From positions 1,922,001 through 1,986,000 of the forward strand of contig JAAHII010000001.1 of the NCBI GenBank assembly GCA_010671905.1: a DNA stretch of 64,000 nucleotides. The letters run 5' to 3'. This document shows, piece by piece, positions 12,701-23,550 of the stretch. Position 1 is the stretch's first letter. Each line of letters starts with the position of its first letter. Source of the DNA: Leptolyngbya sp. SIOISBB (GTDB lineage: Bacteria; Cyanobacteriota; Cyanobacteriia; Phormidesmidales; Phormidesmidaceae). Below the pieces are notes generated by a model that worked only from the letters and a program-made list of their open reading frames with translations, had not been told where the DNA came from and did no database searches. The position numbers were made by a program, and so were the translations under genes.

Positions 12701-15700
12701 TGACGGTACACCGATGACCCTGACATCGGTGTTGATTCAGCAACCGCTGGTGCTGGCGACTGACGTCGGTACGGTGGTGCAGTGTGTGCTCACACCCGAT
12801 GCCGGATCGGCATACCAAGTCGAAATCTTTAGCCTGCCAGAAACGGCATTAACCGCATCCTCTGATCCGCTTGATCAAGTTTGGACACTCCACGCTTCAG
12901 GAAAACTCACGCCCACCAGCAAGGCCGCCGATACGGCCCTTGAATCTCGCCCCGACCGGCCCCCCGATTTCTCTGAAAAAGACACTCTATATCAGCAATT
13001 TCGTCAGCAGGGACTGAACTACGGCCCTGCTTTCCAGGGTATCGAGCAAATCTGGCGCACTGACCAGGAGGTGGTTGGCAAGATTCAGCTGCCTGAGTTT
13101 TTGGGGGCAGATGCTGACCCATACACCTTCCACCCAGCCCTTTTGGATGCCTGCTTCCAAATTTTAGGCGCGGCTGAGGGTGTGACGACCTCGGAGGCAC
13201 TGTATCTGCCAGTCTCTCTCGAAGCCCTGCAGCTTTATCAGCCGGTCAAACCGAGCCTCTGGTGTCGGACTCAGAATTTGCGCCTGGAAGCCAATCATCA
13301 GATGCTCCACACTGATCTGGTGATCTTTGATGACGACGGCGTGGTCATGGCCAAAGTCAGTGGACTTGCCCTACGACGAGTCAACCGCCTGACGCTCATG
13401 CGCAGCCTCCAACCGGACTTGGAGAGCTGGCTCTATCGCCTTGACTGGAAAGCGTTAGACACTCCCATCGTCACTGACACGACGAATCTGGCAGGCAACT
13501 GGCTGATCTTGGCGACCGAGAGTGAATCTGACCAAGCCCTGATCAAGCAGTTCGAAGCCGCCGGCGCAAGCTGTTTACAGGTGTTACGCGGCACCCGCTA
13601 TCGACAGTTGAAGGAGAATCGAGTCGAGCTCAATCCCGTCCAGCCTGCAGAGTTTGACCAGTTAGTGGCGGAGCATCTCAATGGCGATCACGTCTACCGA
13701 GGGATTCTCCACCTGTGGGGGGCGGCGCCGTCTTTGGAGTTAACTGGGGAGCAAGTCGAGCGATCGCAATCGGATCTTTGCGGCAGCGTTTTGCATCTAG
13801 TGCAGGCGCTGCAAAAAGCGGGGACCACTCCGGTGCCGCAGCTCTGGCTGGTCACTCGGGGGGCTCACGCGATCGCGGAAACCGCCGCAACGCAGCCCCA
13901 GACCAGCAGTCTCTGGGGCCTCGGACGCGTGCTCATGGTAGAGCATCCGGACTTCAACTGCCACTGTCTCGATCTCGACCCTGAGCCAACTACGCCAATC
14001 AGCCAGACCCTGTTGGCCGAAATCGTCGCGAGCGATGCTGAAGCCCAAGCCGCCTATCGTCATGGCCAGCGATATGGCGCTAGATTGGTCCGCTATCGCG
14101 CGCCGTCGTTGACCGCATCTCTCACCCTCACCGTGCCCCAGGAACCTTACCAGGTCAGAATTCGCGAGTATGGCATTCTAGAGAACTTGCAACTAGTGCC
14201 GACCGAGCGACAGGCGCCTGAGCCCGATGAAGTTGAGATTGCCGTGCGGGCGGTTGGCCTCAATTTCCGCGATGTCCTCAATGCATTGGGAATGCTGCAA
14301 TCGTTTACCGAGGAGATGGGCGTTACCGATACCGCCGAGGTGCCCTTCGGAGGGGAATGTGCAGGCGTGATTACTGCGGTCGGGGCCAATGTGCCGCACC
14401 TGGCTGTGGGCGATAGTGTCATTGCGGCGCAGGCGCTCGGCAGTCTGGGTAGCCATGTGAGAGTAGCTGCCAACTTTGTGGTCCCGAAGCCAGCTGAGCT
14501 GAGCTACGAAGCGGCCGCGACTATTCCCACCGCCTTTTTAACTGCCTATCATGGCCTGTATCACCAGGCCCAACTCCAAGCGGGCGAGCGGATTTTGATC
14601 CATGCCGCCGCCGGGGGAGTGGGGCAAGCGGCGGTACAAATCTCTCAGTGGCTCGGAGCCGATGTCTGGGGCACCGCCAGTGAGCCCAAGTGGCCTCGAC
14701 TTGAGGCCATGGGCGTCACGCAGATATTCAATTCTCGGACCCTTGACTTTGCCGATCAAATTCCGTCGCTGACTGGTGATCAAGATATTGACGTTGTCCT
14801 CAATAGCCTCAACGGCGACTTCATTCCGAAAACGCTATCGGTTTTGGGAGAAAGCGGTCGGTTTGTCGAAATCGGGAAGCTCGGCATCTGGACACCGGCA
14901 CAAATGGCGGAGACGCGCCCTGACGTCACGTACTTACCTTTTGACCTGCTGAATATTTCGTTGGCAACCCCGGAACGCATCGGTCAGTGGCTGCAGGAAC
15001 TCATGCCTCTGTTTGCCAAAGATCAGCTGTCTCCCCTACCGCACGAAATATTTTCGATTGAGCACCTGGTTGACGCTTTCCGATACATGGCCCAAGCCAA
15101 ACATGTCGGCAAGGTTGTCATCTCAATGTCATCAACCACTCAGGTAGCCAGCGATCGCCCTCAAGACGCCAGCGTCGGGGTTCACATCAATGGCGATAGC
15201 ACCTACTTGGTCACTGGTGGCTTTGGAGCGCTGGGGCAACACGTTGCCAGATGGCTGGCACAGCAAGGCGCTAAATCAATCGTGCTCACCGGACGTCGTG
15301 TACCTGAGCAGGCAACAATTATAGCGGAACTGGCAGCGCTGGAGGTTGCCGTGCACCCGATGGCAGCCGACATCGGCGATGAGCCAGCGGTGGCTGACTT
15401 AATGCGCACCATTGAGACCACCCTGCCACCGCTAAAAGGAATTTTTCACGCAGCGGGGGTTTTGAGCGATGCCATGATCACCGGGCAAACCTGGGCACAG
15501 TTTGAGCCGGTGATGAAACCGAAGGTGACGGGCACCTGGCTGCTGCACGAGCATACCCAACATCAGGCATTAGATTGCTTTGTGTGCTTCTCATCGGTGG
15601 CGTCCGTGGTGGGCTCACCGGGGCAGGCGAACTACGCCGCTGCAAATGCCTTTATGGATGCCCTCGTTGCTTATCGGCAAGGGCAAGGGCTGCCGGGCCT

Positions 15701-16400
15701 ATCGATCAACTGGGGACCATGGTCTCAGAGTGGCATGGCGGCCGCGTTGCAGAGCCGCGACCAGTCCCGCTGGGCTGCTCAGGGAGTGGGCCTGATTAAG
15801 CCACAGCAGGGGACGAGGGTGCTGGGTCAGTTATTGACTGAGACTGACAAGGCCCAAGTGCTCGTCTTGCCAGTTGACTGGTCCCGATATCTAGCGCAAA
15901 TGCCCCCAGGGATGGTGCCCCCCTTACTAGAATCGTTTGCCGCCGACTACTTGGCCACAGGTGACGGGGCCGCCGCTTTCTTGCAGGAGCTGCAGGCCGC
16001 AGCGTTTAGCCAGCGCAAGCCGATGCTACTCGACCATGTGCGCTCAAGCTTAGCCAAAGTTCTGGGTCTGTCGACATCGGAGGGCTTAGACCCTCAGCAG
16101 GGATTGGCTGATTTAGGTATGGACTCACTGATGGCAGTGGAGTTACGCAACCGCCTACAGACGAGCTTAGGGTGTGCAGTGCCACCCACAGCGGTCTTAG
16201 ACCACCCCACCATTGCGGCCCTAGTGGATTACTTAGCAGGGGTTTTAGCGATCGCGGCGGATGCTTCGATGCCAGATCAGGAGTTTCCGGAGGACGAGCA
16301 GTTGGACACAGATGAAGACTCAGAGCCCCCAACAGAGCAGCTCTCGGATAGCGAAGCGGAAGCATTGCTCCTAGAAAAACTTGACAGCATGAGGTATTGA
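9714..16400 (+). CDS. Modular type I PKS, fully reducing module (KS-AT-DH-ER-KR-ACP)
   Basis: 2228 residues with the same layout as the preceding subunit, starting 6 nt after it. The N-terminal docking helix is very similar in both. KS Cys 210 lies in DTACSSS and HGTGT is intact. AT Ser 663 lies in GHSVG, with HAFHS as the malonyl signature. DH His 971 lies in [11 protein letters not shown]. The ER has [10 protein letters not shown] near 1630. The KR has TGGFGALG near 1833 and LSD in place of LDD, still closest to B-type. ACP Ser 2138 lies in GMDSL. The C-terminal tail is acidic and ends in a Leu-rich docking helix. Predicted action: a second fully reduced malonyl extension. No clear Shine-Dalgarno precedes the ATG. 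Confidence 0.95.
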   Translation: MNTPMNSPNDLSPTKRALLALKEMQAKLEAVERAKHEPIAIIGMGCRLPGGVVDPETYWDLLANEIDAVTEVPSDRWDVDAYYDPDPDAPGKIYSRYGSFIDNIDQFDPAFFSISPREASTMDPQQRLLLEVSWEALEQANQVPEQLFNSPTGVFVGICTSDYTKVALEADEAETIDAYFATGNTHSVASGRLSYTFGFTGPSVAVDTACSSSLVAVHLACQSLRQGECHLALAAGVNLLLSPQTTLTFSKAKMMAPDGRCKTFDAAANGYVRGEGCGVVVLKRLRDAQADGDQILAVIRGTAVNQDGPSGGLTVPNGPSQEKVLRQALKDGAVHPADVSYIEAHGTGTSLGDPIEVEALGAVFGRDRPPETPLHIGSVKTNIGHLEGAAGVAGMIKVILSLNHELIPPHLHFREPNPYINWAQLPIQITQAALPWRRSEKPRLAGVSSFGFSGTNAHVVLEEAPAVAVSQEPKVSPERSHHLLTLSAKSAAALEQQAQHYQAYLSGKAIPPFAAICHATQTQRSTFDHRLSLVTASASEAAEQLATFVTHPDESRVSIARTSGTTAPAIAFLFTGQGSQYAGMGRELYETQPVFRSTLETCATLLEPVLGGSLIDLLYGDSADDATLSQTAYTQPALFAVEYALAQLWQSWGVRPTVLMGHSVGEYVAACLAGVFSLADGLRLIAARGRLIQALPAGGGMVSVLASPAQVRDLIKPDSRVNLAAINGPTSVVVSGPQSELDGLTETLTAAGFKTKPLAVSHAFHSGLMEPMLAEFQQVASTVQMQPPKLKLISNVTGQLADSDIATVDYWCRHIRQPVKFAAGMRSLHQLGYSTFLEVGPQPILLGMGRQCLPATESQQWLPSLRPPLAEWQTLLASVGQLHLQGAAIDWGAVDGDHDWPRVTLPTYPFQRQRYWVEPPITPPQTAPIISHHSAESGAHPLLGSPLRSALKVRQFEKLLRADSPAFLIDHQVTESIVLPGTAYCEMALAAGAAVNDGTPMTLTSVLIQQPLVLATDVGTVVQCVLTPDAGSAYQVEIFSLPETALTASSDPLDQVWTLHASGKLTPTSKAADTALESRPDRPPDFSEKDTLYQQFRQQGLNYGPAFQGIEQIWRTDQEVVGKIQLPEFLGADADPYTFHPALLDACFQILGAAEGVTTSEALYLPVSLEALQLYQPVKPSLWCRTQNLRLEANHQMLHTDLVIFDDDGVVMAKVSGLALRRVNRLTLMRSLQPDLESWLYRLDWKALDTPIVTDTTNLAGNWLILATESESDQALIKQFEAAGASCLQVLRGTRYRQLKENRVELNPVQPAEFDQLVAEHLNGDHVYRGILHLWGAAPSLELTGEQVERSQSDLCGSVLHLVQALQKAGTTPVPQLWLVTRGAHAIAETAATQPQTSSLWGLGRVLMVEHPDFNCHCLDLDPEPTTPISQTLLAEIVASDAEAQAAYRHGQRYGARLVRYRAPSLTASLTLTVPQEPYQVRIREYGILENLQLVPTERQAPEPDEVEIAVRAVGLNFRDVLNALGMLQSFTEEMGVTDTAEVPFGGECAGVITAVGANVPHLAVGDSVIAAQALGSLGSHVRVAANFVVPKPAELSYEAAATIPTAFLTAYHGLYHQAQLQAGERILIHAAAGGVGQAAVQISQWLGADVWGTASEPKWPRLEAMGVTQIFNSRTLDFADQIPSLTGDQDIDVVLNSLNGDFIPKTLSVLGESGRFVEIGKLGIWTPAQMAETRPDVTYLPFDLLNISLATPERIGQWLQELMPLFAKDQLSPLPHEIFSIEHLVDAFRYMAQAKHVGKVVISMSSTTQVASDRPQDASVGVHINGDSTYLVTGGFGALGQHVARWLAQQGAKSIVLTGRRVPEQATIIAELAALEVAVHPMAADIGDEPAVADLMRTIETTLPPLKGIFHAAGVLSDAMITGQTWAQFEPVMKPKVTGTWLLHEHTQHQALDCFVCFSSVASVVGSPGQANYAAANAFMDALVAYRQGQGLPGLSINWGPWSQSGMAAALQSRDQSRWAAQGVGLIKPQQGTRVLGQLLTETDKAQVLVLPVDWSRYLAQMPPGMVPPLLESFAADYLATGDGAAAFLQELQAAAFSQRKPMLLDHVRSSLAKVLGLSTSEGLDPQQGLADLGMDSLMAVELRNRLQTSLGCAVPPTAVLDHPTIAALVDYLAGVLAIAADASMPDQEFPEDEQLDTDEDSEPPTEQLSDSEAEALLLEKLDSMRY

Positions 16401-16404
16401 GCAG

Positions 16405-19362
16405 ATGAGTCAGAACGTGCAACAAGAGACCCCCGAATCTCCGATCAAGCGTGCGCTGCGGGCTGTCGAAGATATGCAGGCCAAGCTCCAAGCGGTGACC
16501 GCTGCCCAGCGAGAGCCGATCGCCATTATTGGTATGGGGTGTCGGTTTCCCGGCGAGGCCAATTCTCCCGAGACTTTCTGGCAGCTGTTAGAACAGGGAA
16601 TTGACGCCGTTGGTGAAATTCCTGCCGATCGCTGGGATGCCGATGCCTACTACGACCCCGATCCAGACGCGCCGGGAAAAATGTATGCCCGTGAGGCGGG
16701 CTTCCTGTCTCAGGTCGATGGCTTTGATGCCCCCTTTTTCGGTATTTCTGCCCGGGAAGCGACGAGCCTTGATCCCCAGCAACGGCTGCTCTTGGAGGTG
16801 AGTTGGGAGGCTCTGGAGCATGCTAACCAGGCGGCTCGGGCATTCAACAGCACCACTGGCGTCTTTGTCGGCATTTGTAGCAATGACTATAACAAGATGA
16901 TTTGGGAAGCGGGCGGTGGCGCTAGTGTCGATGCCTTTTGCGCGACCGGCAATGCGCTCAGTCTGGCCGCCGGACGCATTTCCTATGCCCTCGGACTGAA
17001 GGGACCCAGTTTATCAGTGGATACCGCCTGTTCCTCTTCCTTGGTCGCGGTGCATCTGGCCTGCCAGCATCTACGCAGCGGTGAATGTGACTTGGCGATC
17101 GCCAGCGGCGTCAATCTTATCTTGGCTCCCGAGACCAGCATTGCCTTCTCGAAAGCGCGGATGCTCGACCCCTCTGGTCGCTGCAAAACCTTCGATGCCA
17201 ACTCCAGCGGTTACGCTCGCGGCGAGGGCGGCGGGGCGGTCGTCCTCAAGCGCCTATCTGATGCTGAACAAGACGGCGATCATATTTTGGCGATCATTCA
17301 AGGCTCCGCAATTAGCCACAACGGGCGCAGTAGCAGTTTGGTGGCCCCCAACGGCTCGTCTCAGCAGGCAGTCATTCGTCAGGCTGTAGACAAGTCAGGC
17401 ATCGACCCGCACCAAGTTGGCTACGTTGAGGTTCAAGGAACGGGAACCGCTGTGGGCCAGTCCTTGGAAGTCGGGGCGCTGACCACTGTCTTCAGAGCTG
17501 ACGCTAATGCCAAAACGCCGCCCCTCTATGTAGGTACGGTCAAAACGAATATGGGTCACTCTGAGGGGGCTTCCGGCATGGCCAGCCTCATGAAAGTCGT
17601 TCTGGCTCTACAACATCAAACGATTCCTCCTCATCTGCACTTTCAAGCGCCGAACCCTTATATCGATTGGGAGACGACGCCGGTTCGTGTCCCAACTGAA
17701 CCCGTCCCCTGGTCGGCGGGGGCTGCCGTGAGAACTGCCGGTATCAATAGTTTCGGTTTCAGCGGCACCAATGCCCATGTCATTTTGACGGAACCGCCTA
17801 CCCCCTCAGCCCCGCCTCCGGCTCAAATGGAGCGTCCCCTGCACTTGATGACGCTCTCGGCCAAGCATCCCACCTCACTGCAACGTCTGGCTGAACAGTT
17901 CCAGGAGTATCTAGAGGCCGATCCTGACGCGGCAATCGCCGATGTATGCTTTTCGGCCAATACTGGACGGTCACATTTCCAGCATCGACTCGCGATCGCC
18001 GCTGCGTCCACTCAGGAACTGAGCCAGCAGTTAGCTGCCTTCACCCAGCAGCAGTCTTCTCCCACCCTCTGGTTGGGCAATGTCAGTCACCCGCCCAAGG
18101 TCGCCATCGCTTTCCCCGGTCAAAGCGTTGCCCCCAATACCGGCCGCAAGCTTTACGAGACTCAGCCGGTCTTCCGTAAAGCGATTAACCGTTGCAGTGA
18201 GCTGCTGTCAGCGCACTTGCCGATGCCCTTAGCCCAAGCGTTATATCCAAATACCACGGCTCGTGCAACCCCAGAGAACGCCCCAGCTGACGCTCTGGGA
18301 CCAGCGCTCTCGTTTGCCCTGGAGTATGCTCTCTATCGACTCTGGCGATCGTGGGGGCTCGAACCCTCTATCCTTGTGGGTAGCGGGACTGGTGAAATCG
18401 TCGCCGCTTGTGCCGCCGGTGTCTTTCCCCTAGAAGCTGCCCTTAAACGAGCGATCGACACTGACTTTATCTTTGACGCGTTGTCGTCACCCAGATATCC
18501 CATCTGGTCTCTCGCAGCCGGACAGTGGATTACTGAACGCGTCGCGCAAGCATCATATTGGCGTAGCCAGCCAGCCCCAGCTGAGCCTCAAAACGCCTCA
18601 GCTGCCCTGGCTCAGCAAGAGATTGCGGCGGTATTGGTCATGGGTCCCCATCCGATCGTGGCTGAATCGCCATCTGACCACCCACTGTGGTTTGCCAGTC
18701 TGCAGGCGAGCGCCCCCTGGCAAACTTTACTGTCAAGCCTGGCGACGCTTTACACCATCGGTGTTGAGGTTGACTGGGTGGGCTTTGACCAGCCTTATGC
18801 CCGGCGATCGCTGCCCTTGCCCACGTATGTCTGGCGACATCAGCGCTATTGGTTTGATGCTAATGGATTTGGGCCACCCCCTCAGACCACTCCAGCCCGC
18901 CCGCTGGTACCGGCAGATACCGACACCACGAGTCTCATTGAAGCGCTCACGGCCACCGGCGACCTCTCGGAAGCTGAGCGAGCACTCTTACCCAAATTAC
19001 TGTCATTGCTGACACAGCGAGCGACTGACGAATCAGCATCGACATCCTCAGTCCCGGCAGCCAGTGCAGACGAGGCCACCACCACCTTCAAGACGTTAAC
19101 GGCAACCGATATCCAATCCTGGCTGGTCAATCGCATTGCCATGGAATTGGGCGTCGGCCCTGAAGAAATCGATCCCCAAGCTGAATTTGATAGCTACGGG
19201 CTCGATTCAGTGCTGGCGATCAGCATTGCCAGTGCCGGCAAACAATATTTAGGGGTCGAAGTCACCCCCCTCATGTTGATTCAGCACGCCACGATTACCA
19301 CCCTATCCAATCATCTGGTCGCTGAGTTTGAGGCCTCTAACACCGAGGTTTTTGAACTGTAA
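16405..19362 (+). CDS. Degenerate PKS module: KS lacking the HGTGT His, dead short AT, and ACP
   Basis: 985 residues. The N-terminal docking helix matches the other subunits, so it should join the assembly line. The KS Cys 209 is kept (DTACSSS) and His 385 is kept, but HGTGT reads QGTGT (CAA at 17434-17436, residue 344), and the usual VNQDG reads ISHNG. The AT elbow GHSVG reads GSGTG (GGG at 18385-18387), so both the His and the nucleophilic Ser are gone. About 100 residues that normally follow, including the HAFH segment, are missing. The ACP is intact (DSYGLDS, Ser about 935). GAGG sits 10 nt before the ATG. Inference: a non-extending module that accepts or parks the finished chain and passes it to the TubC-domain protein encoded next. 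Confidence 0.9.
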   Translation: MSQNVQQETPESPIKRALRAVEDMQAKLQAVTAAQREPIAIIGMGCRFPGEANSPETFWQLLEQGIDAVGEIPADRWDADAYYDPDPDAPGKMYAREAGFLSQVDGFDAPFFGISAREATSLDPQQRLLLEVSWEALEHANQAARAFNSTTGVFVGICSNDYNKMIWEAGGGASVDAFCATGNALSLAAGRISYALGLKGPSLSVDTACSSSLVAVHLACQHLRSGECDLAIASGVNLILAPETSIAFSKARMLDPSGRCKTFDANSSGYARGEGGGAVVLKRLSDAEQDGDHILAIIQGSAISHNGRSSSLVAPNGSSQQAVIRQAVDKSGIDPHQVGYVEVQGTGTAVGQSLEVGALTTVFRADANAKTPPLYVGTVKTNMGHSEGASGMASLMKVVLALQHQTIPPHLHFQAPNPYIDWETTPVRVPTEPVPWSAGAAVRTAGINSFGFSGTNAHVILTEPPTPSAPPPAQMERPLHLMTLSAKHPTSLQRLAEQFQEYLEADPDAAIADVCFSANTGRSHFQHRLAIAAASTQELSQQLAAFTQQQSSPTLWLGNVSHPPKVAIAFPGQSVAPNTGRKLYETQPVFRKAINRCSELLSAHLPMPLAQALYPNTTARATPENAPADALGPALSFALEYALYRLWRSWGLEPSILVGSGTGEIVAACAAGVFPLEAALKRAIDTDFIFDALSSPRYPIWSLAAGQWITERVAQASYWRSQPAPAEPQNASAALAQQEIAAVLVMGPHPIVAESPSDHPLWFASLQASAPWQTLLSSLATLYTIGVEVDWVGFDQPYARRSLPLPTYVWRHQRYWFDANGFGPPPQTTPARPLVPADTDTTSLIEALTATGDLSEAERALLPKLLSLLTQRATDESASTSSVPAASADEATTTFKTLTATDIQSWLVNRIAMELGVGPEEIDPQAEFDSYGLDSVLAISIASAGKQYLGVEVTPLMLIQHATITTLSNHLVAEFEASNTEVFEL

Positions 19363-19406
19363 CGGAACGACTGCTGACGCAAAAATGGCCAACCATTCCA
19401 GTCTTT

Positions 19407-19412
19407 AGGAGG
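19407..19412 (+). promoter_or_regulatory. Strong Shine-Dalgarno of TubC-domain protein
   Basis: A perfect AGGAGG lies 10 nt before the ATG at 19423. It fixes this start and implies efficient, independent translation of the protein encoded after the PKS subunits. Confidence 0.75.
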
Positions 19413-19422
19413 CACTCACACC

Positions 19423-21291
19423 ATGAATGTATCTGGGTTAATTGATCAATTGACTGAACAAGGTGTTCAAGTCTGGGCCGATGACAACGGCAAACTGAAG
19501 ATTCAATCTCCCAAAGGAGTCATGACTAGCGAGCTGCAATCAGAATTAGTGGCTCGTAAGGCAGAAATTCTAGAATTCCTGCTTAATCCCAGTCCCCCCT
19601 CCTCCAACACCTGTGGGAGCGCAAACCACGGTCTCAGCATGCTCACTCTTGGCAGATTGATCGGCGGCTATGGCAGAGGTGAGAGCTTTACGCCTCCGGT
19701 GATTGACCCCACTGTGATGGCACAACAGCTCAAAGTCACTTTTCGCCCACTTCCGGCAAATTACAAGAACGAAACCATCATCAAATTTCGCCAAGACTTA
19801 GAAGATAAATTGACCGCTAGCGGTGTGACGGTCGTGCCCTGGGAAGCCGCCACACAGGAGTCAGAGTATGAAATGACGCTGCCCATTATCAATCGCCAAC
19901 GCACCGTTAAATCAACAGCGGTTAAAGCCGCCATTAACGCCATGATTGATGTCGAGCGGCATCCCTCACTGCTGGGGAAGCTGAAAGTTTGCGTTGCCGA
20001 AAATCTTTACCAGTTTTACTCCCGTTTTTGGCTCAAGGATCGCAAGCTATCGGTATCTAAAATTGCTCAGTTTATTAGTTGGGCTGAAGAGAATATTCAC
20101 GATCTGCAAGACCCTACGAATACTCAGGTCATTGTCTTGACCGAGTTAGACGAAAAATTCATTAATCCTGAATTGAGCTATCAGAAAAAGATCCCCATTG
20201 GCGTTAATACGCTAGTGAGAACGTTCTCAGAAATTGTCGTGGGAGTTTCGGAATCACGCCTATCCATTCTCAATATGAATCTTTCTGATTCGGTGTTTCC
20301 GACAGCCTTGGCTGATGGCTTTGTGGCCCAATCGCTCATTCCTAAGATCTTTGTCCCGATCATGCCGCTATCGCTGTCGCGGTTCGAAATCGGCACCTAC
20401 AATCCTGAAAAATCTGACTACGCAGCACAGCTCGTCAAATTCGGTAATGCACTAGCGTCAACGGGGCTACTACCCGACGGGTTCAAAATTGATGATGTGG
20501 TAAAGCGGCAATCGCACCGCGATATTGTTGATTGGATGGCGAAAGGTCGCACGGGGGTCTCTTACGGATTTGTCGCCTATGCTGAGCCCCCTCAATATGT
20601 GGGTGATTTGGAAGTCTCTGAATCAACTTGGACGACCCTCAAATCAGTGGCTGGTTTTGATGCTGATGAACTCCGTCAAAATTCTGCAGGCCGTTGGTAT
20701 TTACGGCTGCGATCGCTGACTGGTTGGAAATATCAGCAAGTTCCCGATATCTGGCTGGTCAGTTCCCGTTCCGGCTCTAACAAAACTAAGTTACATCTAG
20801 CCACAGACATTGTCAGACTCGGGCTCACCGGTAACCTCCAACTACAACTACCCGAGGGGGTCGATCCCAATGTGACCGATGTCAAACCTTCCTACGACCT
20901 TTACGTCATGGTATCGCTGGCTTTAGGGGCTGCTTTGTTTGCCCCCAAGCTGATTGAAAAGGGCATGCCCATGGTGCATTTCCACGGTTATCCCGCCAAA
21001 GAGTGGTTTGCCGCTGACCGCGAATACTGTGCGGGCGTCGAGAATCCCTCTGTGCCCTGTGGCACTTATGAGTCTGGAGCCTTCAACTTTCTCAGCATTC
21101 AGCGTCTGGTTGAGCAACACGGTTCCGACATTCGCTTGGCCAGCTTAGTCGAGCCTGACCACGGCACTAATGTAGTGGCCGATGACATGGACTATCTTCT
21201 GCAACGGCTAGTGCAAGGGGTCGGCCAGAAAAAGATTGAATTGGGAGGTCGACATTATCCATCCCTAAAAGCCATGACTGCCGCCAGTTGA
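19423..21291 (+). CDS. TubC-type docking domain fused to an unrecognised about 560-residue body
   Basis: 622 residues. Residues about 1-50 match the TubC N-terminal docking fold in pattern (LIDQLTEQGVQVWADD, then PKGVMTSEL, then KAEILEFL), which normally sits at the start of NRPS/PKS subunits and binds the tail of the upstream megasynthase. The rest is not a KS, C, A, TE or reductase domain that I can recognise. It has no membrane segment or signal peptide. Possible conserved points are HFHGYPAKEWF (about 525), the Cys pair in REYCAGVENPSVPCGTYESG, and VEPDHGTNVVADDMDYL near the C-terminus. Because it follows a non-extending module with no thioesterase in sight, it is a candidate for chain release, tailoring or an on-line modification. 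That role is inference only. Confidence 0.85.
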   Translation: MNVSGLIDQLTEQGVQVWADDNGKLKIQSPKGVMTSELQSELVARKAEILEFLLNPSPPSSNTCGSANHGLSMLTLGRLIGGYGRGESFTPPVIDPTVMAQQLKVTFRPLPANYKNETIIKFRQDLEDKLTASGVTVVPWEAATQESEYEMTLPIINRQRTVKSTAVKAAINAMIDVERHPSLLGKLKVCVAENLYQFYSRFWLKDRKLSVSKIAQFISWAEENIHDLQDPTNTQVIVLTELDEKFINPELSYQKKIPIGVNTLVRTFSEIVVGVSESRLSILNMNLSDSVFPTALADGFVAQSLIPKIFVPIMPLSLSRFEIGTYNPEKSDYAAQLVKFGNALASTGLLPDGFKIDDVVKRQSHRDIVDWMAKGRTGVSYGFVAYAEPPQYVGDLEVSESTWTTLKSVAGFDADELRQNSAGRWYLRLRSLTGWKYQQVPDIWLVSSRSGSNKTKLHLATDIVRLGLTGNLQLQLPEGVDPNVTDVKPSYDLYVMVSLALGAALFAPKLIEKGMPMVHFHGYPAKEWFAADREYCAGVENPSVPCGTYESGAFNFLSIQRLVEQHGSDIRLASLVEPDHGTNVVADDMDYLLQRLVQGVGQKKIELGGRHYPSLKAMTAAS

Positions 21292-21357
21292 GCTGCATCT
21301 TGAACGACCTTTTTTAGACCCATTGGGGTCAAGATTCCACTGTTGTACGGGTCTCTT

Positions 21358-22224
21358 ATGACTATGCTTGCAGGAAAAGTAGTGTTATTGACGGGAGCAT
21401 CCCGGGGCATTGGTCGGGTAATTGCCCAGAAACTGGCGGAGGAGCAAGCGATCGTAGTTGGGGTTGCTCGTTCCCAGCATGGCCTCGAAGCACTCTGTCA
21501 AACAATCCAAGATGCGGGCGGTAAAGCTACGGGCATTGCTTGGGATTTATCGGACATTCACTTACTGTCAGATTTGATTGCCCAGGTAGAAGCGCAAGTG
21601 GGCGCTGTAGACATTCTGATCAATAATGCTGGCCTCGAGATTTATCGTGCCTTTCAAGATTATTCTGCGGCTGAGCTTCAGGCTGTGCTCAATGTGAATT
21701 TGTTAGCGGCCATGGAACTGGCGCGTTTGGTGTTGCCCGGTATGATTCAGCGGCAGTCCGGACACCTAGTCAATATTGCTTCTAACGCCGCCAAAAAAGG
21801 GCATCCATTTGACAGCGTTTACTCTGCCAGTAAGGCTGGTTTGCTGATGTGGGGCGATGCCGTTAGACAAGAACTACGCCACACTGACGTGGCCATTTCG
21901 ACCCTTTGTCCCGGCTATGTCGAGCAATGCGGCATGTTGGTTGATACCGGTGTCCCGGCACCTCAGTTAGCTGGCACATCAACACCGGAAGCCGTCGCCG
22001 CCGCAGTCATTCACGCAATTCAGTACAACCAAGCCGAGATTGTCATCAACAAGGATGTGGTTTCAGCCCACATAACCAAACTGATGTTCGCGCTGTGCCA
22101 GTTTTCGCCTCGCTTAGGAGATGCTATCTACCGAGCAATTGGCATTCCCCAACTCAATCAAAGGAGAATTGAACATCGGCGGCAATCCCCGCGATCACCT
22201 CAGCCAGAGTTCGTCAAGGATTAA
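21358..22224 (+). CDS. Short-chain dehydrogenase/reductase
   Basis: About 288 residues from the ATG at 21358; an in-frame TTG at 21343 is a weaker alternative. Classical SDR marks are present: the TGASRGIG dinucleotide motif near the N-terminus, NNAG, Ser in NIASNAA, and YSASKAG with the catalytic Tyr and Lys. The C-terminal extension (about 250-288) is basic and probably flexible. SDRs reduce ketones or oxidise alcohols with NAD(P)H. Its position between the TubC-domain gene and the sulfotransferase suggests a tailoring step on the polyketide. The substrate cannot be read from the sequence. Confidence 0.85.
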   Translation: MTMLAGKVVLLTGASRGIGRVIAQKLAEEQAIVVGVARSQHGLEALCQTIQDAGGKATGIAWDLSDIHLLSDLIAQVEAQVGAVDILINNAGLEIYRAFQDYSAAELQAVLNVNLLAAMELARLVLPGMIQRQSGHLVNIASNAAKKGHPFDSVYSASKAGLLMWGDAVRQELRHTDVAISTLCPGYVEQCGMLVDTGVPAPQLAGTSTPEAVAAAVIHAIQYNQAEIVINKDVVSAHITKLMFALCQFSPRLGDAIYRAIGIPQLNQRRIEHRRQSPRSPQPEFVKD

Positions 22225-22394
22225 CATGAGCGTCACTTACAACTACTAATACTAATTCAGGGAGAAAACCTGATGTCGGTGACTAGCAGTTCATGCCGCG
22301 CTGACGTCAGCAAATCAAGCGTAGATCAATCCCATCACACGTTTCGAGATGTACCCATAAAACTCAATTTTCCGCCCCTTAGTTTCTATCTGCC

Positions 22395-23538
22395 ATGACG
22401 AAAGCCGCCCAAAAATCCCGTGCGAAAAAAGCCCAGCACCAGCTCTCTGGCAGCACATTGAGCAACTGGCTCTCCTTATTGATACGGCATGGTGGTGTCA
22501 ATGTATCCTATCTGCCCAGAGCCATGAGCGTTACAGGAATGGTGTTGGCAAATGCCCCCATTCGCTTCCTAGAAAGCATTCGATATGGCAAAGCCATCGA
22601 GCGCACTCAAATTGACGAAGCTCCCATTTTTATTCTGGGTCATTGGCGCAGTGGTACCACACACCTCCATCGCCTCATGGTGCAGGACGATCGTTGGGGA
22701 TATGTTTCTAGCCTGCAAGCATTTGTGCCCGAGACGTTTTTAACTCTGAACCAAATGCTCGCCTCAAACTTGCGAGATTTTTGGCCTGAAGTCAGACCCA
22801 TGGATAATGTCTCTTACTCGCCAAGCGTTCCAGAAGAAGAAGATTATTCATTGGCATGTGTCTCACCGTTCTCGTTTTATTGTTGCTGGTATTTTCCCCA
22901 ACAAATGGAGACAATTTTCAGCAAGTCAGTCTTGCTAAATGATCTCTCAGAAACTGAAAGAAAACATTGGCAGCGCAGTTATCTTAAAATCCTGAAGAAA
23001 GCAACATTCTTTTCTGAGGGGAAGCAATTAGTGATCAAAAACCCGTCCAACACTGCGCGTATTGCTGAACTATTGAAACTCTTCCCGAATGCCAAATTCA
23101 TTCATATCTATAGAAACCCATACGATGTTTATACATCAACCATGAGGGTTTTTACAAGAAGCTAGTGCCTTTGTATGCTTTTACAGTCTTTTTGATGAGT
23201 CAAGTTTTGAAGGTCACATCTTCAGCTTTTATCGTCAGCTGATGGATACCCTTTTCAGTACGGTTGATTTGATTCCACCAAGCAATTTCGTGGAAGTTCG
23301 TTATGAAGACTTAGAACACTCCGAAATAACCTGCTTGAAGTACATCTATGAGCAGCTTTCTTTGCCAGGATTTGAGAAGATACAAAATAAGTTTCAAGAC
23401 TATATTGTAGAACAAGCTGGATATCAAAAGAACCAATATAGTTTGGATGAGGCCACTAAAGAGCGAGTGTATTTGCAGTGGCAAAATGCTGTTGATCGAT
23501 GGATGGCGCTGCCTAAAATAGATCAGACAGTAGTGTGA
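22395..23538 (+). pseudogene. Sulfotransferase split by two -1 frameshifts
   Basis: The first part (22395-23165) has the PAPS-binding loop in GHWRSGTTHLHRLM and a second PAPS region in KFIHIYRNPYDV, typical of Sulfotransfer_3-type enzymes. It ends early at TAG 23163. The second part continues from about 23179 (an internal ATG at 23242) with FVEVRYEDLEHSE, the usual C-terminal motif. Two single-T additions restore one protein: one in the T run at 23149-23153 (giving VFYKKLVPLYAF) and one in the T run at 23179-23182 (giving FYSLFDESSFEGH). Both lesions lie in T homopolymers, so they could be real mutations or read errors. If intact, the enzyme would add sulfate to a hydroxyl of the product. Confidence 0.85.
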
Positions 23539-23550
23539 ATCTCAAAAATC

